Source: Sphingomonadaceae bacterium PASS1 (GTDB taxonomy: Bacteria; Pseudomonadota; Alphaproteobacteria; Sphingomonadales; Sphingomonadaceae). Taken from it: a DNA stretch of 35,700 bases. The first letter of the stretch is position 1; each line of letters begins with the position of its first letter. A model generated the notes under the pieces. The model saw only the letters and a list, made by a program, of their open reading frames with translations. It was not told the DNA's origin and made no database searches. The position numbers and the translations under genes are program-made. The DNA is taken from positions 1-35,700 of the forward strand of contig NKIR01000018.1 of the NCBI GenBank assembly GCA_002255985.1, in the 5' to 3' direction. Of this stretch, positions 8,033 through 16,739 are shown one piece after another.

Positions 8033-9046
8033 TTGGCAAAGATCATAGCGCGGCGGATGGCTATGCTGGTGCTGGTCATGCTCGGCGTCAGCATCGTCAC
8101 CTTTTTTGTTGCTCGTGTCATTCCCGGCGACCCGGCTTTGCTGATCGCGGGGCCGCGCGCTACGCCTGAGATGCTCGCCGGGATCCGGGCTGACCTTGGG
8201 CTCGATCAGCCGCTTATTGTACAATATGTAGGCTACATGCGTGATCTGTTGCAGGGCGATTTGGGTGCATCGATCATGACCGGAAAATCGGTTGGCCCCG
8301 AATTATTTCGCTACATGCCGGCAACGCTCGAACTGATGCTTATGGCACTTTTTCTGACAGTGGTAATCGCTGTCCCCTTGGGTGTGCTTACCGCGTTAAA
8401 ACGCGACCGCTGGCCTGACACCGCAGGTCGCGGCTTTGCCATGATTGGTATTTCGATGCCGACATTCTGGGTCGGCTTGCTGCTGGTTCTGGTTTTTTAC
8501 GGCTGGCTGGGCCTGTTGCCCGGTAGCGGTAGGCTGGATACAGGGCTTGCGGCACCGCCTTTTGTGACAGGCCTTTACCTGCTTGACGGGCTGATTGACG
8601 GAAATATGCTGGTCGTCAAAAGTGCTTTCAATCATCTGCTGTTGCCCTCTGCGGCATTGGCTTTGGCGTCTATCGGTATTGTCGTTCGAATGATCCGCGC
8701 GTCGATGATCGAGGTGATGAACGAGGATTATATTCGCACCATGCGCGCCTTCGGGCTGTCGCGTAGGACGATCATCGGCAAACATGCCTTGCCCAACGCC
8801 TTACTTCCTTTTGTTACCGTGCTCGGCCTGGAATTGGCGACTCTATTGTTCGGGTCCGTCATTGTTGAAAGTGTATTTGCCTGGCCTGGCGTGGGCAGTT
8901 ATGTGTTGTCCGCCATACTCAACTTAGATTTTCCGATTATCATGGGTTTTACGATCCTGGCGTCGATTGTTTATGTTTTCGCCAATTTGATGGTGGATCT
9001 GGCCTATTTGCTGCTTGATCCAAGGATGCGGGGGAATGTGCAATGA
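8033..9046 (+). CDS. dppB: Peptide ABC transporter permease, DppB type
   Basis: This inner-membrane permease has an N-terminal membrane helix ending in the RVIPGDPA segment typical of DppB/OppB. Several further hydrophobic helices follow, and the EAA loop MNEDYIRTMRAFGLSR contacts the ATPases. I place the start at TTG 8033 (337 residues), which has AAGGGG-type pairing about 7 bases upstream and gives the usual short cytoplasmic lead. ATG codons at 8000 and 8006 would add 9-11 residues. It is first in the two-gene operon leaving operator B and overlaps dppC by four bases. Its partners are encoded elsewhere in the window: binding protein at 12103 and ATPases at 16736 and 17515. Substrate is probably a short or processed peptide. 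Confidence 0.9.
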   Translation: MAKIIARRMAMLVLVMLGVSIVTFFVARVIPGDPALLIAGPRATPEMLAGIRADLGLDQPLIVQYVGYMRDLLQGDLGASIMTGKSVGPELFRYMPATLELMLMALFLTVVIAVPLGVLTALKRDRWPDTAGRGFAMIGISMPTFWVGLLLVLVFYGWLGLLPGSGRLDTGLAAPPFVTGLYLLDGLIDGNMLVVKSAFNHLLLPSAALALASIGIVVRMIRASMIEVMNEDYIRTMRAFGLSRRTIIGKHALPNALLPFVTVLGLELATLLFGSVIVESVFAWPGVGSYVLSAILNLDFPIIMGFTILASIVYVFANLMVDLAYLLLDPRMRGNVQ

Positions 9047-9885
9047 CCGGATCTGAAATGTCACTATCGCCCTGGCGCGAAGCTTTTGGGCGACCCCTGC
9101 CCATGATCGCGACGATTGTTTTGGGATGTGTGTTTTTGCTGGCTTTGTTGGCTCCCTTGCTTGCGCCTTATCCGCCCAACGCCATCGATCTGGATGCAAT
9201 GCTCGCTCCGCCGTCGCTCTCCCATCTTGCGGGCACTGATGAACTGGGCCGCGACATATTTTCCCGACTTTTGTGGGGTGCACGCCCATCCTTGTTTGCG
9301 GCGCTGGCGATTGTTGGTATTGGTGCCAGCGCAGGCGTCATCATCGGCGCGTTTTCGGGCTTGAAGGCGGGGATTACGGATGGCGTAATCATGCGCATTA
9401 TGGACGTCATGCTTGCGCTTCCGGGGTTGGTGATGGCGCTGGCTCTGACGGCGGTTTTGGGGCCCAGTTTGGTGAATGCAGTTATCGCTTTGGGCATATT
9501 GTCAATACCTGCCTATACGCGGGTTGCGCGCGGGGCGGCGCTATCGTTACGCAACCGGGATTATGTCGATGCGGCGCGGGTATTGGGGGCGGGTGACGGG
9601 CATATCCTTCTGCGTCATATTCTGCCCAACGTGCTGCCACCGCTGGCCGTGTTCATGAGCTTTCATTTGGGAGGCGCTATCCTAGCGTCGTCTGCGTTGA
9701 GCTTTATCGGCTTGGGCGCGCAGCCGCCCACGGCGGAATGGGGAGCGATGATCGGGGCAGGGCGCGAGTTTTTCCTGATTGCTTGGTGGTATGTCACCAT
9801 TCCGGGAATTGCGATCCTGCTAACTGCACTTTCGACCAACATCGTTGGCGATGCATTGCGTGACGTGCTGGATCCGCGGCGTTAA
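9043..9885 (+). CDS. dppC: Peptide ABC transporter permease, DppC type
   Basis: The 280-residue partner permease begins with a membrane helix and the LLAPYPPN and GTDELGRDIFSRLLWGAR segments that mark DppC/OppC proteins. The EAA-type loop NRDYVDAARVLGAGD is at about residues 171-185 and LSFIGLGAQPP lies near 220. It pairs with DppB to form the channel. Its start overlaps the dppB stop in an ATGA. Its stop codon overlaps by four bases the stop of the convergent D-amino-acid dehydrogenase gene, leaving no room for a terminator between them. Confidence 0.92.
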   Translation: MTGSEMSLSPWREAFGRPLPMIATIVLGCVFLLALLAPLLAPYPPNAIDLDAMLAPPSLSHLAGTDELGRDIFSRLLWGARPSLFAALAIVGIGASAGVIIGAFSGLKAGITDGVIMRIMDVMLALPGLVMALALTAVLGPSLVNAVIALGILSIPAYTRVARGAALSLRNRDYVDAARVLGAGDGHILLRHILPNVLPPLAVFMSFHLGGAILASSALSFIGLGAQPPTAEWGAMIGAGREFFLIAWWYVTIPGIAILLTALSTNIVGDALRDVLDPRR

Positions 9886-11015
9886 AAAAGCCGTTCAGGT
9901 GCAATCTGGTTGCGGGTCAGCCCCAGCGCTTGCAACTGATGCGGCCACGGTGATCCCGTAATCAGGCTCGCGACGATGTCAGCCATTGCAGGTGCCGTTT
10001 GCAAACCATAGCCACCTTGTCCTGCCAGCCAGAAAAATCCTTCCACATCGGGTGCAAAGCCTGCTGTCGGCACCCGGTCGGCGACAAAAGAACGCAAGCC
10101 CGCCCAGCGATGGCCGATACGTGGAACGGTGAGCGTCGTGTAATCCTCCACCTTCCATGCCGCCAGCGCGACGTCATAGTCTTCGGGCTGGGCGTCCGTC
10201 GGTTCGCTGTCAATCTCGTCAACGGGTGACGCAAGCAGGCGACCTGATTCCGGGATCATGTAAAAATCATCTACAGCCGTTTTTACGAACGGCCAGTTTG
10301 CGATATCTACGCCCTCCGGCGGATCGAACAATATCACGGTACGCCGTTTGGGATGTAGCCCCAGCGGATGCGCGCCCGCCAGAGCCCCGATTTTATCAGC
10401 CCATGCCCCTGCGGCATTGATGACGATGGGGGCCGCCAGCTTTTCACCACGCTGCGTCGTCACTTCCCATACGCCGTTCTGGCACGTTAGCCCTGCGACG
10501 CTGTGATCTGTCAACACTTCGCCGCCTTGGATTTTGACCTGTTTTGCAAATCCCTGCAGTAACCCATCGGCATCAAGACGCCGCCCGCTGCTGTCGATTA
10601 CACCCGTAACGATCGCCCCATCACCCACTTTAAGTACCGGGAGCAGCGCCCGCATATCGGCCTCGGTCGCGCGGGTGATGGTATCGGTGAAGCGCCGCAT
10701 ATCGGCCTCCAGCGCATTGAGCGTGTCCACCATATCCTCCCGTGCAATAAAGAGCGCGGGTGTGGGACGGCAGAGCGGCCGGTCGGCGAAACCCTCTGGC
10801 GGATCTTCGAAAAAGGCGCGTGAGTAAGATGTCATCGCACGTACTGGGTTGTTGCCAATACCGAAATGATAATATGTCGCGCTACGTCCGGACGAATGAT
10901 AGCCCACCGCATTTTCCGCTTCACAAACGACAACCTTGCCGTGCGACGCGAGGCGTGCCGCTGCAGAAAGCCCAGCGATGCCCCCGCCGATAACAATAAA
11001 GTCGGCGGTTTTCAT
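9882..11015 (-). CDS. FAD-dependent D-amino-acid dehydrogenase (DauA-like)
   Basis: The 377-residue protein is a DAO-fold flavoprotein. It has the Rossmann motif GGGIAGLSAA at about 10-19, the YHSSGRSA segment near 39-46, a WAGLRSFVADR region and a GQGGYGLQT C-terminal FAD motif. Overall it resembles D-arginine dehydrogenase DauA of Pseudomonas aeruginosa, which turns D-amino acids into 2-oxo acids. Against that enzyme, as I recall it, Arg225, Tyr252 and Arg308 match carboxylate/active-site residues. However, the arginine-side-chain residue Glu87 is Ala87, Tyr53 is Ile53 and His48 is Tyr48, which suggests a different, perhaps less basic, D-amino acid. It is last in the operon M81-dppA-P1-dauA and overlaps the P1 gene by four bases. 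Confidence 0.87.
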   Translation of the reverse strand: MKTADFIVIGGGIAGLSAAARLASHGKVVVCEAENAVGYHSSGRSATYYHFGIGNNPVRAMTSYSRAFFEDPPEGFADRPLCRPTPALFIAREDMVDTLNALEADMRRFTDTITRATEADMRALLPVLKVGDGAIVTGVIDSSGRRLDADGLLQGFAKQVKIQGGEVLTDHSVAGLTCQNGVWEVTTQRGEKLAAPIVINAAGAWADKIGALAGAHPLGLHPKRRTVILFDPPEGVDIANWPFVKTAVDDFYMIPESGRLLASPVDEIDSEPTDAQPEDYDVALAAWKVEDYTTLTVPRIGHRWAGLRSFVADRVPTAGFAPDVEGFFWLAGQGGYGLQTAPAMADIVASLITGSPWPHQLQALGLTRNQIAPERLF

Positions 11016-12103
11016 GCGCCCGCCCTGTCTGCTTCCGGGCCTCGGCCATAAAGCGCCATCACCTCGACCAGCCGGTCAAGGGGGAGCGCATGGACAATGG
11101 TGCCAGCCTTGCCCTGCATTGTTTCAGCCGCTGTCATAGAATTGACGATTGCCTCTTCGACAGCCTCGGCTACCGCCCGGAACAGATCGTTCATATCCTC
11201 ATTCGGATACATTTTTAGCCCCTCTACAATGCCCGTTTCCTGAAAGGGCAGGCGGTTGGCGGTTGAGAACGCAATTATGAAATCGCCTGAACGGTTTGAA
11301 CCAAATCCACCCACACGGCCAAGACCGATCCCCGCGCGCCGCGCCAAACGGCGGCATTGGGGCGGCAGCAACGGGGCGTCGGTTGCCACGATGATAACGA
11401 TCGAACCTTCATCGCGGCGCTGCGGGCTTTCGGTGATATCATAGCCGATATGGCGGCCGACCGGGACACCATCGATGGTCAGATCCTTGCGGTTGCCATA
11501 GTTGGACTGAACCAGCGCGCCCACGGTGAATGTGCCGTGCGGGCCGTTGACCAAGCGCGAGGATGTGCCAATCCCGCCTTTGAATTCATGGCACATCATG
11601 CCGGTGCCGCCGCCGACTGCGCCTTCTTCGACCGGGCCAGTCTTCGCCGCTGCCAGGGCCTCCTCTACATGGGCGCGGGTTATCGGGCCGTGCCATCCAT
11701 CATTCAAAACGCCATCGAATGTTTCCGCAGCCATCGGCTGGTGAAGCCGCTCGTCAATCCCGTTGCGTTGCGGATTGGCAAGCAGAGTGTCGCGCAACAC
11801 GCCTACGGAAAAAGCGGAACTGATGCAGATCGGCGACGTGAGGATACCAGTTTCCTCGATCCAGTGGCTGCCGGTCACTTCGCCAAAGCCATTATAATTA
11901 TGGAAGCCTGCAAATACCGTTTCCTCCCAATAGGGCACATTGAGCGGGTGGATTGCGGTGACCCCGGTGCGCAGGACATGCGGGTTGTCTTCAATCACGG
12001 TGACATGACCAACGCGGACGCCGGCCACATCGGTGATGGCATTTAGAGGTCCCGTCGGCAGATAACCGACCTTGAGACCCAAATCGCGGAGTCGTGCACG
12101 CAT
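11012..12103 (-). CDS. P1-family aminopeptidase (DmpA/BapA type)
   Basis: This 363-residue protein belongs to peptidase family P1, N-terminal nucleophile hydrolases that cut themselves between Gly and Ser. The GGGTGMMCHEFKGG segment at 164-177, the VQSNYGNRKDL segment near 198-208 and the processing site Gly233-Ser234 followed by IVIIVATDAPLLP are all intact, so the protein should mature into two chains. DmpA releases N-terminal L-residues and acts on D-alanine amides and esters; the related BapA enzymes release N-terminal beta-amino acids. Which activity applies here is not clear. It sits between dppA (one-base overlap) and the D-amino-acid dehydrogenase (four-base overlap), fitting intracellular processing of peptides with unusual residues. 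Confidence 0.88.
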   Translation of the reverse strand: MRARLRDLGLKVGYLPTGPLNAITDVAGVRVGHVTVIEDNPHVLRTGVTAIHPLNVPYWEETVFAGFHNYNGFGEVTGSHWIEETGILTSPICISSAFSVGVLRDTLLANPQRNGIDERLHQPMAAETFDGVLNDGWHGPITRAHVEEALAAAKTGPVEEGAVGGGTGMMCHEFKGGIGTSSRLVNGPHGTFTVGALVQSNYGNRKDLTIDGVPVGRHIGYDITESPQRRDEGSIVIIVATDAPLLPPQCRRLARRAGIGLGRVGGFGSNRSGDFIIAFSTANRLPFQETGIVEGLKMYPNEDMNDLFRAVAEAVEEAIVNSMTAAETMQGKAGTIVHALPLDRLVEVMALYGRGPEADRAGA

Positions 12104-13671
12104 TAGTTGGACGTCCTGTACATGGTCTTGAAATCATGGATGACGGGCATCGCGAAATTATAATTCGGGTTCTGTACATCCTTGCGCTTGGCATAGCTGC
12201 CGAACATTTGCAGTAGCGGGACCACGGGGACGTCCGCCAGCACCATGCGCTGGGCCTCTTGGTACATCGCTTCACGTGCGGTGCCTTCCCTCTGATCGGC
12301 TTGCATAGTTAGCTTATCCAGCTCTGCATTGGCATATTGCGCATAATTGGTCGCGCCGATCGACGCCGAGTTGAAGGCAAAGTTGAACATCAGCCAGGGA
12401 TCGGGAAAGTCAATGCTCAGCGATTGCACGCTCATGTCGAAATCGCCTGCTACCAGCTGCGATCGCGCGGAACTCGAAATCTGGCGAATTTCGATGTTGA
12501 GCCCGATTTTGCTCAGAAAGTCCTGGATTGCGAGTGTCGTTGTCGACGGGTTGCCGCTATCGGTGACTGCGGTGATCGTCAATTTCGTTCCGGCCTTTAT
12601 TCCGGCCTCTTTCAGCAGCGCGCGCGCTGCATCGGGGTCATAACGCGAGACCGGAATCGATGGATCATGCCCTGGCACCCCGGTCGGGATCAGGCCATTG
12701 AGCAATTCGCCTTCCTTGCCGTAAACCGTGTCGAGCAAGCGCTGACGGTCAATAGCCAGGCTGATTGCCTCCCGCACCCTGACATCCCGCAAAATGCGGG
12801 CTTTGGTATTGAGGTAGAGAAACAGCACTTGCGGCGCGGGGCCGATCGGCGTTTCAATACCGGGCTGTTTGCGCAGCCACTGTCCCTGGAACGTACGCAC
12901 GGATTCGACGATATCAACATCGCCCGACGCAATCTGCATCGACCGGGAATTTTCATCACGGACCGTGCGAATGTCGACGGTTTCGAAATAGCGTGGTTTT
13001 AGAAGCGCGTGTGGATTGGATTTCAATTCCACCGCCGCTCGCGACTGAAAGGCCGACACGCGATAGCTGCCGCTGCCGGCCGTATTGTCGCGCAACCAAG
13101 CGCTGCCTTGGTCGCCCGAAACCGCCTGATCCACTACCTTCGGATTAACGATGCTGAGGCCGGGATGCCAAAGCATATGTTCGATGAAGGGCAGGAATAT
13201 CGCTGCCTTCATGCGCACGGTATAGGCGTCAGGGGTGTCCAGACCAGCCAGCCAGAACAGCGCCTGGCTTGCGGTCTTTTTCTGCTTGACGATCCGGTCA
13301 AGGCTGAATGCGACCGCTGCAGAGGTGACCTCGCTGCCATCATCGAACCGGTTGCCAGGTTTCAGATAGAAAGTGACACTGCTTTTGTCCGGTGCCCACA
13401 CCCAGCGTTCGGCAAGATCGCCAGTAATCCCGGCAAAGCGGCCATTGTGGACAATGGGGGCGAGCAGGCGCTGATAGGCGGCTTGCGAACAGGCAAGATC
13501 GACCATCGACAGGGTGGCTGATGGATCGAGCACGCTCATTTCTTGCGGCAGAGCGATCACCAAGCGGCGCGGGTCTTTCGGGATGTCAGAGATATCACAG
13601 ACGCTTAGCAGCGTTACCCCTCCCGCGAGACCTGCGCCAAGCACGGTGCGGCGGCCAAACTCCATCGTCAT
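12103..13671 (-). CDS. dppA: Peptide ABC transporter substrate-binding protein (SBP family 5)
   Basis: The 522-residue protein is an extracytoplasmic binding protein of the DppA/OppA type (SBP_bac_5). The N-terminus has paired arginines followed by a hydrophobic stretch (GRRTVLGAGLAGGVTLL), resembling a Tat signal. A cysteine at residue 25 sits in LSVC, a poor lipobox because Val replaces the usual Gly or Ala, so lipid anchoring is uncertain. Typical SBP-5 segments such as LDPSATLS, ILRDVRVREAISLAIDR and the VDIVES region are present. It is second in the operon started by M81 copy 2, overlapping both neighbours by one to four bases. It should deliver a peptide to DppBC, energised by the ATPases at 16736-18303. 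Confidence 0.9.
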   Translation of the reverse strand: MTMEFGRRTVLGAGLAGGVTLLSVCDISDIPKDPRRLVIALPQEMSVLDPSATLSMVDLACSQAAYQRLLAPIVHNGRFAGITGDLAERWVWAPDKSSVTFYLKPGNRFDDGSEVTSAAVAFSLDRIVKQKKTASQALFWLAGLDTPDAYTVRMKAAIFLPFIEHMLWHPGLSIVNPKVVDQAVSGDQGSAWLRDNTAGSGSYRVSAFQSRAAVELKSNPHALLKPRYFETVDIRTVRDENSRSMQIASGDVDIVESVRTFQGQWLRKQPGIETPIGPAPQVLFLYLNTKARILRDVRVREAISLAIDRQRLLDTVYGKEGELLNGLIPTGVPGHDPSIPVSRYDPDAARALLKEAGIKAGTKLTITAVTDSGNPSTTTLAIQDFLSKIGLNIEIRQISSSARSQLVAGDFDMSVQSLSIDFPDPWLMFNFAFNSASIGATNYAQYANAELDKLTMQADQREGTAREAMYQEAQRMVLADVPVVPLLQMFGSYAKRKDVQNPNYNFAMPVIHDFKTMYRTSN

Positions 13672-15110
13672 GATGCAATCTCCTCAAACGGCCAGAGCGG
13701 GCGGGGACGAGCGATATAGGCCCGCGACTGGGGATCAATCTGCGAAGGAAGATTAAGCACATGGTCGCTTATTTGCGCAAAGCCGATCCGGAATTGCTGG
13801 CTGGATTTCAGGATTAGATAGTCACGTTTAGCCGGTTCAATTCCAACCGCGCGAAACAGGTCAGGATCATAGGCCTGGTCTCGCAAGCTGGTCAGCAACA
13901 GTGCAACGCCGTTCGCCTCAACGCCCACGGCATCACCAATTGGGACGATCGCATCGCCCAGCTTCTGAACCGCGTCGTACGCTATGCCGGTGACGGTGAC
14001 GTTCACATCCAATGGCGCGCCAGCGTCGGGGCCTGACTTGCCTCCGATTCGAAGTGCCATCTGCGCCCCGACCCCGGCATCGCTGGCAAAGACGACGGCC
14101 TGCGGATCCCATATGGGTCCGCACGCCGCGTTGCTCATGCCGGCCGCGATCAGCGCCCGCACCGGTGCCATCGAATCGCCTCCCGCGCCGCCGCCAGGAT
14201 TATCGCTTCCATCGGCCAGAATGACGGGGCTGTGCGGCGCGGTGCGGGCTTCGGCCAACACATCGGCATAAGTTTTTTTGTCTCTGTCTGGATAAAGTTC
14301 GTTCCGGTGAACCATCAGCCAATGCGCCAGTCGCCGCGCCTCGCTCTCAGCATGCACCTGATCACCATCGGCAATAACCAATATCCGCGTGCCCATTTCG
14401 GGTGAATCCCCCAGCGAGAATCCCTGTACGCAGGAGGCTGAAAGAATCGGTGCCTGTTCCGCCGCGCTTAGCATCGCCGTGAACGTGGTACCCGGCCCTT
14501 GATCGGTCCGAAACCCGATTATCAAAGGCGGTGAGACGAGAACGCTGACGGGATTGATTTCCCCTCTAACGCGGCGTTCGAGCAGGTCGAGCAGTTCGCG
14601 CGAACGGTCCAGAAAGTCTGTGTGCGGAAACAGTTTGAACGCGATCAGGACATCGGCGGCATCGACCATGGCTTGCGAAAGATGGGCGTGGAGATCGAGA
14701 ACGGCACCAACAGCGACGTCGGAACCGACGATGGTTCGGATATGCGCGAGCAGATCGGCTTCGCAATCGGGATAGCCATGCGCCATCATCGCCCCATGAA
14801 GGCCGAGCGCGACGATATCGACGGGCAAAGCTGCGCGCAGCTGATCCAAAATCTCGTCGCGAATTTTTTCATAGGTTGCGCGCGCCACCAAACCGCCGGG
14901 CATCGCAAAGGCGCAGGTGCCTTCAATCACTAGCCAGCCTTGTTCGCGTGCGCGTTCACGGCAAATCCATAATGGACCCGTTGCCTCGGTCGGGAAGTCT
15001 GGATGATCGCCGGGTTGCCACCACATTGTCGAACGAAACCCCGCGTCGCCAACAGGAATTGACGAGAAGCTGTTGGTTTCAGTCCCCAAAGTGGCCGTAA
15101 AGACTCGCAT
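13668..15110 (-). CDS. M81-family metallopeptidase (MlrC-like), copy 2
   Basis: This 480-residue protein is a second M81 peptidase. The start at 15110 is chosen because residues from MRVFTATLGTETNSF match the family N-terminus, and a longer frame would cross operator C. Glu11, His105 in GLHGAM, and Asp139/His141 in LDLH align with copy 1 as likely zinc ligands. A NPGGGAGGDSM loop follows. The C-terminus keeps KSSQQFRIGF and PLWPF, but the usual QHF histidine is Gln and the VDAPG loop is replaced by NLPSQIDPQS, so the substrate pocket probably differs from copy 1. It is the first gene of the operon running left from operator C, with only a weak ribosome site, and overlaps dppA by four bases. 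Confidence 0.9.
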   Translation of the reverse strand: MRVFTATLGTETNSFSSIPVGDAGFRSTMWWQPGDHPDFPTEATGPLWICRERAREQGWLVIEGTCAFAMPGGLVARATYEKIRDEILDQLRAALPVDIVALGLHGAMMAHGYPDCEADLLAHIRTIVGSDVAVGAVLDLHAHLSQAMVDAADVLIAFKLFPHTDFLDRSRELLDLLERRVRGEINPVSVLVSPPLIIGFRTDQGPGTTFTAMLSAAEQAPILSASCVQGFSLGDSPEMGTRILVIADGDQVHAESEARRLAHWLMVHRNELYPDRDKKTYADVLAEARTAPHSPVILADGSDNPGGGAGGDSMAPVRALIAAGMSNAACGPIWDPQAVVFASDAGVGAQMALRIGGKSGPDAGAPLDVNVTVTGIAYDAVQKLGDAIVPIGDAVGVEANGVALLLTSLRDQAYDPDLFRAVGIEPAKRDYLILKSSQQFRIGFAQISDHVLNLPSQIDPQSRAYIARPRPLWPFEEIAS

Positions 15111-15162
15111 AATTCTGATATTTTTCCGATTCTCTCTAATTGGTAACCGATAGAAATCATGT

Positions 15163-15178
15163 ATTGACCGGACGGTCG
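15163..15178 (+). promoter_or_regulatory. Operator C: TetR-type site between the M81-dppA and ligase-dppDF operons
   Basis: The plus strand reads ATTGACCGGACGGTCG, 14 of 16 bases identical to operators A and D; the two changes fall at the palindrome centre, as in the reverse reading of operator B. It lies 35 bases before the ligase ATG and 53 bases before the M81 start, so it can control both. On the minus strand a weak TTGCAA...AATACA pair brackets it with 17-base spacing. Confidence 0.7.
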
Positions 15179-15212
15179 GATATTGCAAGACTGCAAATGA
15201 GGAGAGGATAAA

Positions 15213-16739
15213 ATGGAACGGAATATCGCACAGGCAGTTCGCAAGGGAGGAACACTCGGCGCGCTGATTGTCAACGCCTGCAATCGCTGGGGCGACCGTC
15301 CGGCGCTGGCAGATCCGAACCAGAAGCTTAGCTACACCGAACTGGGCGAACATATTGCCCGCGCCATGACTGTGCTTTCCAGCTTTGGCCTCCAACGCGG
15401 CAGCGCGTTGGCGATTATGGCGGGTAACCATGTTGATGTTATCATTGTCAATTGCGCTGCGATGCTCCTCGGCGTGCGTGCGACGCCGATTTCGATGCTG
15501 ACCTCCGATGCCGACCTTAGCTTTATCCTCGCTGACGCCGAAATCGACCTGTTTGCCGTCGATGCCTCACTCAAGCACCGTATGGAAGCGATGCGCGAAA
15601 AGATGCCGCCATGTCTTTATCTGGGTTGCCCCGATTTCAGTGCACAGCTTGCAGCTGCCCAACCGGCGTTACTGCAATCAACCGCGCAAACCGACGACAT
15701 TGCTGTGATGGGCTATACCGGCGGTACCACGGGGCGACCCAAAGGCGTCGTGCACACGCACAGCTCGGCATTGGCCGCAGTCCAGATGGCGGCTTCGGAA
15801 TGGCAATGGCCGGCCAATGGACAGGTTCTGGCCGTCACACCGGTCAGCCATGCAGCGGGGATATTAGCCTATCCGACATGGCTTAATGGCGGCACCTTTC
15901 ATATGCTGCCAACTTTCGACCCCGACAGCCTCGCAGCCTATGTGAGGGAGAATTACATTGGGGCGACGTTCATGGTGCCCACAATGATCTATCGTTTGAT
16001 CGATCATGCCAAGGCCCATGGGCTTGATCTGTCCCCGATGGAAACGATTCTTTATGGCGCCGCGCCGATGGCGGTGCCGCGGCTGATCGAGGCAATCGAG
16101 ACTTTTGGACTGATCTTTCAGCAGCTTTACGGCCAGACCGAAGCTCCAACCTGCATCGCCTATCTGGCGCGTGAGCAGCATGATGTGGCGAGGACGGACC
16201 GTCTGGGGTCCTGCGGCACACCGCATGCTGGACTTGATCTGGCGTTGCTGGATGCTGACGGGCTGCCGGTTGCGTCTGGTGAAGCTGGCGAAATCTGCGT
16301 GCGCGGGCCTTTCGTCATGCAGGGATATTGGAAACGTCCCGAAGAAACCGAGGCTGCCTTTGCCGGCGGATGGCTGCACACAGGTGATATCGGCCGGTTC
16401 GACGCCGATGGCTATCTCCACATTGTCGATCGCAAGAAAGACCTGATCATTTCAGGCGGGTTCAATATCGTTCCGCGCGATGTCGAAGATGCGATCCTCG
16501 GTTTGCCCGGTGTCGTGGGATGTGCAGTGGTTGGGCTGCCAGATCCAAAATGGGGGGAAGCTGTGACCGCAGCCATTGTTTGCGAAAAGCCTCTCGATGC
16601 AGCGGCTGTCGTTGCGCATGTGACCGATGCTCGCGGCAAAGTGGCAGCACCCAAGGCGGTTCATTTCATTGCCTCTATTCCCCTCACGCCGATCGGCAAA
16701 GTTGACAAGAAGGCGCTGCGTGCGATGCTGATGGCATGA
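15213..16739 (+). CDS. AMP-forming acyl-CoA synthetase 1
   Basis: The 508-residue protein is an adenylate-forming ligase (ANL superfamily). It has the phosphate-binding GYTGGTTGRPKG loop at 167-178, the LYGQTEAP adenine motif, a TGD motif followed by the DRKKDLIISGGFN hinge, and the C-terminal catalytic lysine in TPIGKVDKKAL. It joins a carboxylic acid to CoA through an acyl-adenylate. A GAGGAGAGG ribosome site precedes the ATG. It opens the operon leaving operator C and overlaps dppD by four bases. Being co-transcribed with importer ATPases and the MlrA-like protease, it is likely to activate an acid released from the imported compound. Confidence 0.92.
   Translation: MERNIAQAVRKGGTLGALIVNACNRWGDRPALADPNQKLSYTELGEHIARAMTVLSSFGLQRGSALAIMAGNHVDVIIVNCAAMLLGVRATPISMLTSDADLSFILADAEIDLFAVDASLKHRMEAMREKMPPCLYLGCPDFSAQLAAAQPALLQSTAQTDDIAVMGYTGGTTGRPKGVVHTHSSALAAVQMAASEWQWPANGQVLAVTPVSHAAGILAYPTWLNGGTFHMLPTFDPDSLAAYVRENYIGATFMVPTMIYRLIDHAKAHGLDLSPMETILYGAAPMAVPRLIEAIETFGLIFQQLYGQTEAPTCIAYLAREQHDVARTDRLGSCGTPHAGLDLALLDADGLPVASGEAGEICVRGPFVMQGYWKRPEETEAAFAGGWLHTGDIGRFDADGYLHIVDRKKDLIISGGFNIVPRDVEDAILGLPGVVGCAVVGLPDPKWGEAVTAAIVCEKPLDAAAVVAHVTDARGKVAAPKAVHFIASIPLTPIGKVDKKALRAMLMA

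Noticed and set aside
11357-12046. Plus-strand open frame of 229 codons opposite the P1 aminopeptidase
   Set aside because: It is a shadow of the P1 gene, which has full family motifs on the other strand.
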